This document shows, in pieces, positions 9,127-19,579 of a stretch of 64,000 bases of DNA. Location of the stretch: positions 310,001-374,000 of the forward strand of contig NZ_JANQOO010000035.1 in NCBI RefSeq assembly GCF_028285715.1, written 5' to 3'. The notes beneath the pieces are model-generated. The model worked only from the letters and a program-made list of their open reading frames with translations. It was not told the origin of the DNA and did no database searches. Numbering within the stretch: the stretch's first letter is position 1; each line of letters begins with the position of its first letter. Origin of the DNA: Ulvibacterium sp. (GTDB taxonomy: Bacteria > Bacteroidota > Bacteroidia > Flavobacteriales > Flavobacteriaceae). Position numbers and translations under genes: made by a program.

Positions 9127-11502
9127 TTAAAATTTAAAATTATAGGTCACAGCAGGTACCACACCAAATATGGAGGTGCGTATGGCTTCATTGACTCCGG
9201 TATCCACATTCCTTTGGAAATTTATGGATGCCGCATTTCTTCTATTATATACGTTGTAAATGCTAAAGACCCATTCACCTTTTACCTTTCTGTTCCTGTT
9301 TTTACGAGGGGTAAGGGTAGCCGAAAGATCCAATCGATTATAGGAAGGCAGGCGTTCCGCATTTCTAGGACCATAAAAGGGCACGGTGAGCCCTTGGAAT
9401 TCAAATTGTCCAATGGGATAGTTGGTCGGTTGGCCGGTTTGAAAGACAAAATTGGTGTTGAAGCTCCACTTTTCGTTCAATTTATAACTTCCGAAAAAGG
9501 AAAGGTCATGTGTCTTGTCAAATGGAGTCCTATACCATTCCCCGTTGTTTATACCCGTTTCTTCTGGGGTCCTCCCGGGGGTGCGTTGTTCCGATTTGGA
9601 AAGGGTGTAGGCCAGCCAACCCTGAAAATCGCCTTCATTCTTTCGCAACAGGAACTCAAGACCATACGCCCTTGCCGTACCGTTTAAAATTACCTGTTCT
9701 ATGGCATCGTTGGCAATAAGGTTGGCACCGTCAATATAGTCTATGCGATTTTGGATATCCTTATAAAATGCCTCCACTTCAAGTGCATATTCCCCTCCCT
9801 TTATATTCCTAAAAAAACCAAGGGCGTATTGATCTAGCAACTGTGGTTCAACGAACGGCCCACTAGGGGTCCAAACATCCAACGGAGTAGGGGAGCTGGT
9901 GTTGGACAGAAGATGAAGATACTGTGCCAGGCGCGTATAACTTGCCTTTATGGAGCTATTTCCGCTTAGGGTATAGGCCAATGAAAAACGCGGTTCAAAA
10001 TTATTGAAAGTAGCCAAGCTACCCCCTCTACCAAGGTTAACGACATCAATTGGGATGGCTTCTTGATAGATCAACGAAAGAGGATTGAAAATCACAGGAT
10101 TATTATCCTCATACACAAGTAGTTCATCCTGTCCTAGGCGAATAAAATTGCTGAAGCGAAACCCATAGCCTAGGCTAAGGTTTTCGGTTACCTGGTGTTC
10201 AAAATCTACGTAAGCTGCAAATTCATTGGCGTACTTCTCCGTCAATTGGTCCTCTACGATCCCAGAATTACTGTTACTAGGTTCAATTTTTCCCGGATTA
10301 AAGCTATAGTAGATATTGTTGACTCCGTAATTGATCCGTAATTTATCACTGATATAGTGTTTTAAATCGTATTTAACGTTGAAATTCTGAATACCCGAAT
10401 TCCAGTTGAAACCGACAAAATCGAGCTTTAGGCCATAATAATAATCCGAATAAATAAGGGAGAGGTTGGAGAAGAGTTTATCCGAAAACAGATGGTTCCA
10501 CCTTAAATTACCCACTGAATTACCATAGGTATTTACAAAATTATCGCTGATTCCGAAAACATCCCTACCAAAATATCCAGATAGGTATAAATTATTTCTT
10601 TCATTAAGCTTAAAATTGATTTTAGTGTTCAGGTCAAAGAAATAGGCCGTATTATCAATATCAAATAGAGGCAAGAACAGATGCGCATAGGAAGCCCGTC
10701 CACCAATGAGAAATGCCGCCCTGTCCTTAATTATGGGAGCCTCCACAAGTAGACGGCTGGCAACGGCTCCTATCCCCCCGTTTATTTTAAGTTCCTTACT
10801 GTTACCCTCCTTCTGAAAAATATCCAGTACAGAAGATAGCCTACCACCATATCTTGCAGGAATCCCTCCCTTGTATAATTTAATATCCTTAATGGCATCT
10901 GGATTAAACACGGAGAAAAACCCAAAAAGATGGGATGAGTTAAAAATGATGGCCTCGTCCAATAATATCAGATTTTGATCTACTGCACCGCCCCGGACAT
11001 TATATCCGGATGCGCCTTCACCCGCATTGGTAACTCCCGGAAGCAGAAGTATGGATTTGATCACATCAGCCTCTCCAAGAATCACGGGTATTTTTTTTAT
11101 AGTTCCAACAGACAGGGCATTTACGCTCATCTGCGGTTTTTTTATGTCCAGTTTTTCCGCATTTTCCGTCACGATTACCTCTTCCAGTTGCTCAGCTTCC
11201 TCCGTCATTTGGAAATTGAACCTTTGATTTTCGGATAATGAAATTTTTGTGACGATATCCTGAAAACCCAAATAGGTGACAAGAATATCATATTCGCCTT
11301 CGGGAAGAGTGATGGAATAGAAACCATACTCGTTTGTAGTAACACCTGTTCCCAATTCGGGGACCACTATGGTAACCCCTATGAGGGTCTCATTGCTGGA
11401 TGCTTCCGAGATAGTGCCGCTTAACGTAAATTTTTGTTGCGAATACGAAAAAGAGGAAAAACAAAGAAGAACGATTAAAAACGTCCTCGAAAGTTGATTC
11501 AT
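9127..11502 (-). CDS. TonB-dependent receptor with carboxypeptidase-like regulatory domain
   Basis: A complete 791-residue outer-membrane receptor. A signal peptide (ending FSYSQQ) is followed by a carboxypeptidase-regulatory-like beta domain (about 24-110: GTISEASSNETLIGVTIVV, ITLPEGEYDILVTYLGFQ), a plug domain (about 120-230 with ILLLPGVTNAGEGASGYNVRGG) and a 22-stranded-type barrel ending in TYNFKF. It is translated just before the DUF4249 lipoprotein, with which it forms an uptake pair. The promoter is probably at 11518-11525 (TACTTTTA on the minus strand, with TTTA 19 bp upstream). No adjacent enzyme reveals the substrate. Confidence 0.93.
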   Translation of the reverse strand: MNQLSRTFLIVLLCFSSFSYSQQKFTLSGTISEASSNETLIGVTIVVPELGTGVTTNEYGFYSITLPEGEYDILVTYLGFQDIVTKISLSENQRFNFQMTEEAEQLEEVIVTENAEKLDIKKPQMSVNALSVGTIKKIPVILGEADVIKSILLLPGVTNAGEGASGYNVRGGAVDQNLILLDEAIIFNSSHLFGFFSVFNPDAIKDIKLYKGGIPARYGGRLSSVLDIFQKEGNSKELKINGGIGAVASRLLVEAPIIKDRAAFLIGGRASYAHLFLPLFDIDNTAYFFDLNTKINFKLNERNNLYLSGYFGRDVFGISDNFVNTYGNSVGNLRWNHLFSDKLFSNLSLIYSDYYYGLKLDFVGFNWNSGIQNFNVKYDLKHYISDKLRINYGVNNIYYSFNPGKIEPSNSNSGIVEDQLTEKYANEFAAYVDFEHQVTENLSLGYGFRFSNFIRLGQDELLVYEDNNPVIFNPLSLIYQEAIPIDVVNLGRGGSLATFNNFEPRFSLAYTLSGNSSIKASYTRLAQYLHLLSNTSSPTPLDVWTPSGPFVEPQLLDQYALGFFRNIKGGEYALEVEAFYKDIQNRIDYIDGANLIANDAIEQVILNGTARAYGLEFLLRKNEGDFQGWLAYTLSKSEQRTPGRTPEETGINNGEWYRTPFDKTHDLSFFGSYKLNEKWSFNTNFVFQTGQPTNYPIGQFEFQGLTVPFYGPRNAERLPSYNRLDLSATLTPRKNRNRKVKGEWVFSIYNVYNRRNAASINFQRNVDTGVNEAIRTSIFGVVPAVTYNFKF

Positions 11503-11617
11503 TCAAGCAATTTTTTCTAAAAGTAAAGAGAAAAAAATCGATCGTAAAAACGTTAACATTTCTTTAAATGAAAAATGTTCGGTTTTAGTGATTCCAGTAA
11601 AAATCCTCAGCTATTCC

Positions 11618-13837
<2,220 letters not shown>

Positions 13838-13865
13838 CTAAACTCTCGGTTTGTATTAAGCGGAG

Positions 13866-13873
13866 CAAATATA
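13866..13873 (-). promoter_or_regulatory. -7 element of the icd promoter
   Basis: The minus strand reads TATATTTG, an exact TAnnTTTG match, about 29 bp before the icd start codon, which implies a leader of roughly 22 nt. No clear TTTG lies 19 bp upstream. Confidence 0.5.
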
Positions 13874-13984
13874 CAATTTTATAGATGCCTAGCGGACTGC
13901 ATAATTTGATTTATCCGTTGACCATTAGAACCGAGGTATTCAGTTAAACTCTAGTGCAATAAATCCGTTGAATTGAAAAGAACA

Positions 13985-14022
13985 AAAGCCATATCATTGT
14001 ACGGATACATTGATATGGCTTT
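13985..14022 (-). terminator. strong hairpin, probable minus-strand terminator of an unassigned transcript
   Basis: A perfect 12-bp stem (AAAGCCATATCA with TGATATGGCTTT) continues after a T-T mismatch into TGTA/TACA. Read on the minus strand it is followed by TTGTTCTTTTC, a T-rich exit, whereas the plus-strand exit is not T-rich. rplS has its own terminator 480 bp upstream, so this hairpin would end a different minus-strand transcript. Confidence 0.55.
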
Positions 14023-14235
14023 CTAGAAACAGCTAGCAAACTGTGTGTTCTGTATTTACAACGGAACCGCAGCCATCGACTGCATTTGCATCACCGTTCA
14101 TACGTTTGAAACATCTTTTGTCCTTAATTATTAAACCAAGCAACTACTTGATGCCTCTTTTTGTTGTCTTAATGTACTTATCCTAGAAACACCACCGAAG
14201 CGTTGTATCCAATGTAAAGAACATCCACATAAAAG

Positions 14236-14364
14236 ATGCCAAGAACGACAGTCCTAGGCTATTATGCTCGCCTACGTGAAAAACTGGAAGCAATTTGCAC
14301 TGCAACTCAAAATCTCAACAGGTTAAACAACAATATAAAGAACGTGAACTTTACAGCGATTTAA
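14236..14364 (+). CDS. possible small protein, 42 residues
   Basis: An ATG-initiated 42-codon frame preceded by ACATAAAAG and an in-frame stop. The translation starts MPRTTVLGYYARLREKLEAI and continues with an Asn-rich segment (QNLNRLNNNIKN), which could be a short amphipathic helix. No known family is recognised. The opposite strand is the better candidate for transcription here, so this may be chance. Confidence 0.15.
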   Translation: MPRTTVLGYYARLREKLEAICTATQNLNRLNNNIKNVNFTAI

Positions 14365-14401
14365 AATCATATTTCTCCAAATATTTCCTTTAAATCACTC
14401 T

Positions 14402-14432
14402 TAAATATACCATAAATATCCGTAATGGCAAA
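14402..14432 (-). promoter_or_regulatory. orphan minus-strand promoter
   Basis: On the minus strand TTTG (14432-14429) is followed after exactly 19 bp by TATATTTA (14409-14402), one mismatch from the Bacteroidota TTTG-N19-TAnnTTTG consensus. It lies downstream of the rplS terminator and would drive a transcript of about 410 nt ending at the hairpin at 13985-14022. Confidence 0.4.
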
Positions 14433-14494
14433 AAATTGTAAGAAATTAAAAATCAACATAATATGAACTATTATTATTAACAATTGTTCATAAA

Positions 14495-14530
14495 CAAAAA
14501 ACCCTATCACATCGTAATAGGGATAGGGTT
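14495..14530 (-). terminator. rho-independent terminator of rplS
   Basis: On the minus strand a 9-bp stem AACCCTATC/GATAGGGTT runs directly into a T tract (TTTTTTG). It lies 22 bp after the rplS stop codon. Confidence 0.85.
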
Positions 14531-14552
14531 ATTCTAATATTCTTGTGAAATC

Positions 14553-14903
14553 CTATGATCGAACTTCCTTTATTCTTGCTTTTTTCCCGGTAAGGCCTCT
14601 AAAGTAAAAGATTCGTGCTCTACGTACCTTGCCCTTTTTATTGATTTCAATTTTTTGTAGGGCCGGCATGTTAATTGGAAATATTCGCTCAACCCCTACA
14701 GTACCAGACATTTTACGAATAGTGAATGTCTCGGTGGCGCCGGAGCCCCTTCTCTGTATTACGACGCCCCTAAAGAACTGGGTACGTGTCTTTTCACCTT
14801 CCTTAATTTCGTAGTAAACCGTAATGGTATCTCCTGCAGAAAAATCTGGAAATTCATTTTTGGGAATAAACTCGTCTTCAACAAATTTTAGTAGTGACTC
14901 CAT
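14553..14903 (-). CDS. rplS: 50S ribosomal protein L19
   Basis: A 116-residue ribosomal protein located at the 30S-50S interface. Hallmarks are FSAGDTITVYYEIKEGEKTR, FRGVVIQRRGSGATETFTIRK, GVGVERIFPINMPALQKIEI (one residue changed from the usual motif) and a basic C-terminus (GKKARIKE). The ATG at 14903 gives MESLLKFVEDEF, the expected start; a 24-residue upstream extension is discarded because the promoter (14973-15003) makes it largely 5' leader. In many bacteria trmD and rplS are co-transcribed; here rplS has its own strong promoter and a terminator. Confidence 0.97.
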   Translation of the reverse strand: MESLLKFVEDEFIPKNEFPDFSAGDTITVYYEIKEGEKTRTQFFRGVVIQRRGSGATETFTIRKMSGTVGVERIFPINMPALQKIEINKKGKVRRARIFYFRGLTGKKARIKEVRS

Positions 14904-14972
14904 GGTCTGATATTTATCGTATTTCTTAAACCAACATTCACGATTTTCGTCAGAGGTTGATTTAACAGAGTG

Positions 14973-15003
14973 CAAAAATAGTTTATAAATTAGAAACTAC
15001 AAG
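14973..15003 (-). promoter_or_regulatory. rplS promoter
   Basis: On the minus strand CTTG is followed after exactly 19 bp by TATTTTTG, a full match to TAnnTTTG. The distance to the rplS ATG gives a leader of about 60 nt, in which ribosomal-protein control could act. Confidence 0.65.
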
Positions 15004-15050
15004 CTATTCCTTATAATTTTTGATATTGTTCCGGCAACTTAAATTTAAGG

Positions 15051-15725
15051 TTATTGCAAGAGATCTGGTCTAAGGTTTTCCGTCCTTTTAAGGGCCTCTT
15101 CTTCCCGCCAACGTTCAATTTCCGGAAAGTTACCACTTAAAAGAACATCGGGAACCTTCATTCCCTTATACTCTGAAGGTCTTGTATATACCGGTGGGGC
15201 GAGAAGATTGTCTTGAAAGGTATCCGTTAGTGCCGAAGTTTCATCGTTAAGTACACCGGGAATCAATCGGATGATGGTATCGCATAAAACTGCAGCCCCT
15301 AACTCACCGCCGGATAATACATAGTCCCCTATGGAAATCTCCTTGGTAATCATGGAGTCCCTTACCCTTTGATCAACGCCCTTATAATGACCGCACAGTA
15401 TAATGATATTTTTTAGTAGGGACAGTCCATTGGCTGTTTTCTGATTCAATGTTTCGCCATCAGGTGTCATATAAATAACCTCATCATAGAGGCGTTCTGA
15501 TTTAAGGGACGAGATACAGCGGTCAATAGGTTCGATCATAAGTACCATTCCAGCGCCCCCGCCAAACTGGTAGTCATCCACTTGCTTATAGCTATGGTCC
15601 GTATAGTCCCTCAAATCATGAAAATGGACTTCTACCAATCCTTTCCCAATGGCCCTTTTTAAAATGGATGCCTCAAAAGGGCTACGAAGTAATTCCGGTA
15701 GGACGGTAATGATGTCGATACGCAT
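15051..15725 (-). CDS. trmD: tRNA (guanine-37-N1)-methyltransferase
   Basis: A 224-residue SPOUT methyltransferase that methylates G37 next to the anticodon and so prevents frameshifting. Diagnostic parts are [14 protein letters not shown] (54-67), [13 protein letters not shown] (109-121) and the trefoil-knot SAM loop [16 protein letters not shown] (132-147), followed by RLIPGVL. The ATG is at 15725. The GNAT gene ends 19 bp upstream on the same strand, suggesting co-transcription. Confidence 0.97.
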   Translation of the reverse strand: MRIDIITVLPELLRSPFEASILKRAIGKGLVEVHFHDLRDYTDHSYKQVDDYQFGGGAGMVLMIEPIDRCISSLKSERLYDEVIYMTPDGETLNQKTANGLSLLKNIIILCGHYKGVDQRVRDSMITKEISIGDYVLSGGELGAAVLCDTIIRLIPGVLNDETSALTDTFQDNLLAPPVYTRPSEYKGMKVPDVLLSGNFPEIERWREEEALKRTENLRPDLLQ

Positions 15726-15744
15726 CGGGAAAAGGTTTATGGAT

Positions 15745-16188
15745 TTATTCTGGAATCCAAAAGTAATGAAACCAGCGCGAATCCTTTTTCCAACCTAACC
15801 GTTCATAGAGTTTTTGGGCGGGATTATCAGTTTCAGTCTCCAAGGCCAGTCCTTTATAGCCCAGTTTCACGCAATATTCCTTTGCCTTTTCCAAAAGAGC
15901 TTCACCTATTCCCATTTTTCTATATGCCTTATCTACAAACAAGTCGTTGAGAATAAATATTGGTTGCAGGGAAGTAGAGGAAAATGTAGTATACAATTGG
16001 GTAAAACCAACTGGTTTCTCATTGTGCAAAGCGAGAAACAGTATCGATTCGTTGCGATCAAATCGCTCCTCAAGAAATTTCCGGGCCGCTTCAGGATTCG
16101 AGTTCCGGCCATAGAACACCCTGTACGCATCAAATAAAGGGACAATTAAGGGAATATGGCCCTTTTGGGCCTTAAGAATAGAAACCAT
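15745..16188 (-). CDS. GNAT family N-acetyltransferase
   Basis: A 147-residue acetyltransferase. The acetyl-CoA pyrophosphate loop is visible as [13 protein letters not shown], preceded by the beta strand [10 protein letters not shown] and followed by [21 protein letters not shown], a standard GNAT ending. The longest frame begins with TTG at 16200; the ATG at 16188 ([15 protein letters not shown]) fits better. The substrate is unknown; a small-molecule amine or a protein N-terminus are equally possible. It sits just upstream of trmD. Confidence 0.88.
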   Translation of the reverse strand: MVSILKAQKGHIPLIVPLFDAYRVFYGRNSNPEAARKFLEERFDRNESILFLALHNEKPVGFTQLYTTFSSTSLQPIFILNDLFVDKAYRKMGIGEALLEKAKEYCVKLGYKGLALETETDNPAQKLYERLGWKKDSRWFHYFWIPE

Positions 16189-16239
16189 TGGATTTTTCAA
16201 ATAAGCCCCAAGATTGAAATTGTAGATATAAGAACAACC

Positions 16240-16860
16240 TTATTTGGACTTTTTATACTTGTTTATCTCGTCCTGTAACTGCCTACTGATTCGTTGCTCC
16301 CGCTCCAAAGCCCTCCTTCTATGATCTTCGTATTCCGTTTCCAACTCAGAAAGATTTTGTTTGGCCTCCTGGGTAAGGATATTGCTTTTTCGGAATCTAT
16401 AGATAAAGAGCAAAAGCAACACCAAAAGTCCTGTAATTATAGTCCACAAAATGAAATTATAGGTCCCTTTGGAAACTTGAATGCCCAATAAAGACATACT
16501 ATCCTTTTCCTGCGAAACGCTGGTAAGGTTGTTGGTAGTTTCCTCCAATTTTTTGTTCAAGGAGGCAATGGTAGTCTCATGGCCAGATATGGTGGCTCTT
16601 AATTCATTGGCCCTTTTGTTGAAGGAGTCCAATGTGTCCAGAACATTTTTACGCAGTTTGTCCAAGGATATGACCCGTACTACCTCATAACGTTTACCAT
16701 CTGCACGATAATTACCTGATTTTTTATATACAAACTCGAATTGATCGTTTATCGGACCGCTGTCCAGGGACAGTTCCGGTTGAGCGCCTTGGCCTTGCAC
16801 AAATTGTAGGTGAAATGCAAATAGGACCACAATGGTGAACAGTATCTTAAAACTTTTCAT
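16240..16860 (-). CDS. exported coiled-coil membrane protein upstream of trmD
   Basis: A 206-residue protein of unknown function. A signal peptide (1-23) precedes a short beta region (FEFVYKKSGNYRADGKRYE), a coiled coil (about 66-120 with Leu and Ile heptads), one transmembrane helix (about 136-155) and a second charged coiled coil to the C-terminus (RRRALEREQRISRQ). Homologues in Flavobacteriaceae are often labelled tRNA (guanine-N1)-methyltransferase, apparently because of their position beside trmD; no methyltransferase motif is present. A likely promoter (TTTC-N19-TACTTTAG) lies about 50 bp upstream. It may link periplasmic and cytoplasmic coiled-coil partners. Confidence 0.85.
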   Translation of the reverse strand: MKSFKILFTIVVLFAFHLQFVQGQGAQPELSLDSGPINDQFEFVYKKSGNYRADGKRYEVVRVISLDKLRKNVLDTLDSFNKRANELRATISGHETTIASLNKKLEETTNNLTSVSQEKDSMSLLGIQVSKGTYNFILWTIITGLLVLLLLFIYRFRKSNILTQEAKQNLSELETEYEDHRRRALEREQRISRQLQDEINKYKKSK

Positions 16861-17231
16861 TTTTAAGTAATTCTTAAGTAATGTTAAATTAATGATTTAG
16901 AGTGGGACTAAAGTAACCTAATATTATCAATTAAGAAAAAAATTCGATGATTAGGTAGGGTTTGTGTAGAATTTTCCTTATCCGTTGGGATGTTATCAAT
17001 TCTATCCGATTTTGATTAATAACTAGGTATACCTTTTTGTTTTGGAAATGTGTTTGGACAGTCGTACGATTCGGTGTGCATAGCCCAACTCACGATGATA
17101 CCGGATATTTTGGCGCAATGTTTTTTCCCTTTTCGGATACCATGGTGGCGTTGCTGTCATAAACAGTGGAGGCTAAAACTCTTATCGTATCCGAACATAC
17201 CACTTCTTTTGTTGTTTTACATGGAAAACAA
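16861..17231. other. non-coding interval upstream of the coiled-coil gene
   Basis: About 370 bp with no credible gene; a 64-codon plus-strand frame (17050-17244) has no family resemblance and runs into a terminator. The right-hand part carries a 9-bp inverted repeat, TTCGGATAC (17132-17140) and GTATCCGAA (17187-17195). The left end holds the promoter of the coiled-coil gene. Confidence 0.5.
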
Positions 17232-17258
17232 AAAAACGCCCTAATGAAGGGCGTTTTT
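17232..17258 (-). terminator. rho-independent terminator of htrA (bidirectional shape)
   Basis: A 10-bp perfect stem AAAAACGCCC/GGGCGTTTTT with a 7-nt loop and T tracts on both sides, 14 bp after the HtrA stop codon. Confidence 0.88.
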
Positions 17259-17272
17259 CAATAGATATTTTT

Positions 17273-18667
17273 TTATTGAAAGATGAGTCGTTCCCTTTCC
17301 CCATCCTCATTAAGCATGGTGATGCTTGTCTTGCCATATCTGCTAATGGCACCAAATAGGATTCGTGCTTCTTGTATACTATTGATTTCCTCACCGTCTA
17401 CGGCAAGTAATACCTTGCCATTCAATCCATAGCCGCGGTAGGTTTCAGGAACTCCCACAATTTTCACCCCTTTTTTGGTCCTAAAGCGTTTTTTATCCTG
17501 ATCGGTAAGGTTCTTTACCTCAAATCCCATTACAGGAACAATCAAAGTCTGTCTTTCCTTTAGCAAGACCTCTGCCTGTAACGATTCCCCATCACGTTCA
17601 AAGGTGACTTCGACGGTATCCCCAGGTCTCTTGGTAGAAACGTAGCCCGTGAGATCTGGCAACTTACGCACCCGAATATTATCGATTTGTTTTATCACAT
17701 CCCCACGTTGTAGACCTGCTTCGTCAGCTCCCATTCCTTTCTCGATACCATCTATATAGACCCCATCGATATTTTTAATGCCTTTCTCAGCGGCATAAGG
17801 AGTATTTAAACGTATTGGGGTAATTCCTAATAGACCTTTCTGTACATTGCCATATTCCATAATATCCTCAACGACCTTTTTGGCGATATTACTTGGTACC
17901 GCAAAGGCATAGCCCACATAAGAGCCGGTTTGGGAGGTTATGGCTGTATTAATGCCAATTAGGTCGCCATTGGTATTTACCAATGCTCCGCCACTATTTC
18001 CCGGATTTACCGCCGCATCCGTCTGAATAAAGGATTGGTCGGCTTTTCCCAATGCCCTTGCCTTTGCACTAACAATTCCTGCTGTAACCGTGGAGGTTAG
18101 ATTAAACGGATTGCCCACGGCTAGCACCCATTCTCCAATCTTAGTATCGTTGGAGTCTCCAAATGCCAAATAGGGCAGAGATCGGTCTGCATCTATTTTT
18201 AGCAGGGCAATATCGGAATTGGGGTCGGCCCCAATGAGTTCAGCTTCGTAGGTCTGGTTGTTGTTTAAGGTCACTTGGAGTTGATTGGCCTTATCTATCA
18301 CATGATTATTGGTTACAATATAACCATCTGGTGTTATAATGACTCCTGATCCGGAACCTACCTGTGCTTTTTGGGTGCCTCCGGAACCGTAGAAGAAATC
18401 GAAAAGATTGCTCGGCCCCCGGCTTAGGGTAACATTTTTTACGTGCACCACGGCATTGACCGTATTTTCGGCGGCAACAGTGAAATCCACTTCATTGATA
18501 CCTGAACCTTTGGCCGATGTTGGCGTATAACTTGTAGCAAGTACTGGTGTTTCATTGGTTTCTGAGACCACTTCATAGTTGGTCTTTTCAAAAAATAGCT
18601 TATAAGTGCCGAGCGTAATGACTCCTGCAAAAATGGCAACCAATAAAGAACTTCCTATTTTTTTCAT
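17273..18667 (-). CDS. HtrA/Deg family periplasmic serine protease
   Basis: A 464-residue envelope protease-chaperone that degrades misfolded proteins. The N-terminus is a signal anchor (KKIGSSLLVAIFAGVITLGTY). The catalytic triad is His122 (TNNHV), Asp152 (NSDIALL) and Ser225 (NPGNSGGA). A canonical PDZ domain follows (about 255-365, GMGADEAGLQRGDVIKQID), then a shorter second PDZ-like region (about 370-464, RTKKGVKIVGVPETYRGYGL). This gives the two-PDZ DegP/DegQ layout. It is divergent from dapF; minus-strand TAATTTTG at 18756-18763 is a candidate -7 element. Stress control is expected from the family but not visible. Confidence 0.94.
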   Translation of the reverse strand: MKKIGSSLLVAIFAGVITLGTYKLFFEKTNYEVVSETNETPVLATSYTPTSAKGSGINEVDFTVAAENTVNAVVHVKNVTLSRGPSNLFDFFYGSGGTQKAQVGSGSGVIITPDGYIVTNNHVIDKANQLQVTLNNNQTYEAELIGADPNSDIALLKIDADRSLPYLAFGDSNDTKIGEWVLAVGNPFNLTSTVTAGIVSAKARALGKADQSFIQTDAAVNPGNSGGALVNTNGDLIGINTAITSQTGSYVGYAFAVPSNIAKKVVEDIMEYGNVQKGLLGITPIRLNTPYAAEKGIKNIDGVYIDGIEKGMGADEAGLQRGDVIKQIDNIRVRKLPDLTGYVSTKRPGDTVEVTFERDGESLQAEVLLKERQTLIVPVMGFEVKNLTDQDKKRFRTKKGVKIVGVPETYRGYGLNGKVLLAVDGEEINSIQEARILFGAISRYGKTSITMLNEDGERERLIFQ

Positions 18668-18778
18668 ATGTAGTTTTTCTAAAAATTTTAAAATACGGCA
18701 TAAAATTAACAGAATTCCAGGCAGATCTGTATTCGTTTAACGACTTTTTAACTCCCAAAATTAGCTTAAATAAAGTCC

Positions 18779-18786
18779 TATCTTTG
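18779..18786 (+). promoter_or_regulatory. -7 element of the dapF promoter
   Basis: TATCTTTG matches TAnnTTTG exactly and ends 16 bp before the dapF ATG, giving a short leader. No clear TTTG is present at the -33 position. Confidence 0.5.
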
Positions 18787-18802
18787 TACCGCAAACGGTG
18801 TT

Positions 18803-19579
18803 ATGAAACTTACTTTTTATAAATATCAAGGGACAGGGAACGACTTTGTAATGATTGACAATCGCCAGAGGATTTTCCCTAAAAAGGATTCCAATCTGGT
18901 ATCCTCCTTATGTGATAGGAGATTCGGAATCGGTGCGGACGGACTTATTCTGTTGGAAGAAGATCCGGATTCCGGTTTTGGTATGGTTTATTACAACGCA
19001 GACGGAAATGAAGGTAGCTTATGCGGCAATGGCGGAAGGTGCTTTGTAACCTTTGCAAAACATTTGGGCCTCATTGAAGATAAAATGGTTTTTAGAGCTG
19101 CGGATGGTGCTCATGAGGCAAGTGTTACCGGGGATATTGTGAGTTTAAAGATGCAGGATGTATCGGATATACGGCAGAAGCCCAATGCTATCTTTTTGGA
19201 TACGGGCTCTCCCCACCATGTCCAATTAATTCAAGGACTCTCCAATTTTAAGGTAGTCAAAGAAGGGGCAAGATTGCGTTATGGACTATATGGCAAGTCT
19301 GGAAGTAACATTAATTTTGTACAACCGTCTGAAAATGGATCTTTTACCGTAAGGACCTATGAAAGGGGCGTGGAAGATGAAACGCTGTCATGTGGCACAG
19401 GAGTTACGGCCGTGGCCCTGGCTATGCATAATATTGGGAAATTGCAACAACAGGAGGCAAAAATACAGACCCAGGGAGGAGAACTAAAAGTGACCTTCAA
19501 TGTCGAAGATGGGAAATATACCGATGTTCATCTTGTTGGTCCGGCCAAATTAGTGTATAAAGGTGAAATTAAATTTTGA
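18803..19579 (+). CDS. dapF: diaminopimelate epimerase
   Basis: A 258-residue cytosolic PLP-independent epimerase that converts LL- to meso-diaminopimelate for lysine and peptidoglycan. The two catalytic cysteines are Cys74 in SLCGNGGRC and Cys197 in SCGTGVTA; the N-terminal YKYQGTGNDFVMIDN is typical. It opens a three-gene plus-strand operon with a GNAT and mltG; its stop overlaps the next start (TGATG). Confidence 0.97.
   Translation: MKLTFYKYQGTGNDFVMIDNRQRIFPKKDSNLVSSLCDRRFGIGADGLILLEEDPDSGFGMVYYNADGNEGSLCGNGGRCFVTFAKHLGLIEDKMVFRAADGAHEASVTGDIVSLKMQDVSDIRQKPNAIFLDTGSPHHVQLIQGLSNFKVVKEGARLRYGLYGKSGSNINFVQPSENGSFTVRTYERGVEDETLSCGTGVTAVALAMHNIGKLQQQEAKIQTQGGELKVTFNVEDGKYTDVHLVGPAKLVYKGEIKF

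Larger units (their letters stand above)
14023..14494. other. gene-poor interval between icd and rplS
   Basis: No frame of 60 residues or more is present in 13838-14552. Besides the two terminator hairpins and the icd promoter, I see a minus-strand promoter-like pair (14402-14432), a 22-codon minus-strand frame (14033-14101, encoding a peptide with Cys11 and a terminal Cys22) ending 11 bp before the hairpin at 14022, and a 42-codon plus-strand frame (14236-14364). No tRNA, tmRNA, RNase P or SRP RNA consensus was found by eye. Confidence 0.4.

Noticed and set aside
9214-9687. 157-codon plus-strand frame
   Set aside because: Antisense to the TonB receptor; no motif, and the receptor is complete.
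13838-14552. tmRNA, RNase P RNA or SRP RNA in the long icd-rplS spacer
   Set aside because: None of the conserved cores was found on either strand by eye (RNase P GAGGAAAGTCC, SRP loop, tRNA-like acceptor with CCA); a covariance search would settle it.
17050-17244. 64-codon plus-strand frame in an intergenic interval
   Set aside because: No recognisable domain, no promoter match upstream, and it runs into the htrA terminator stem.
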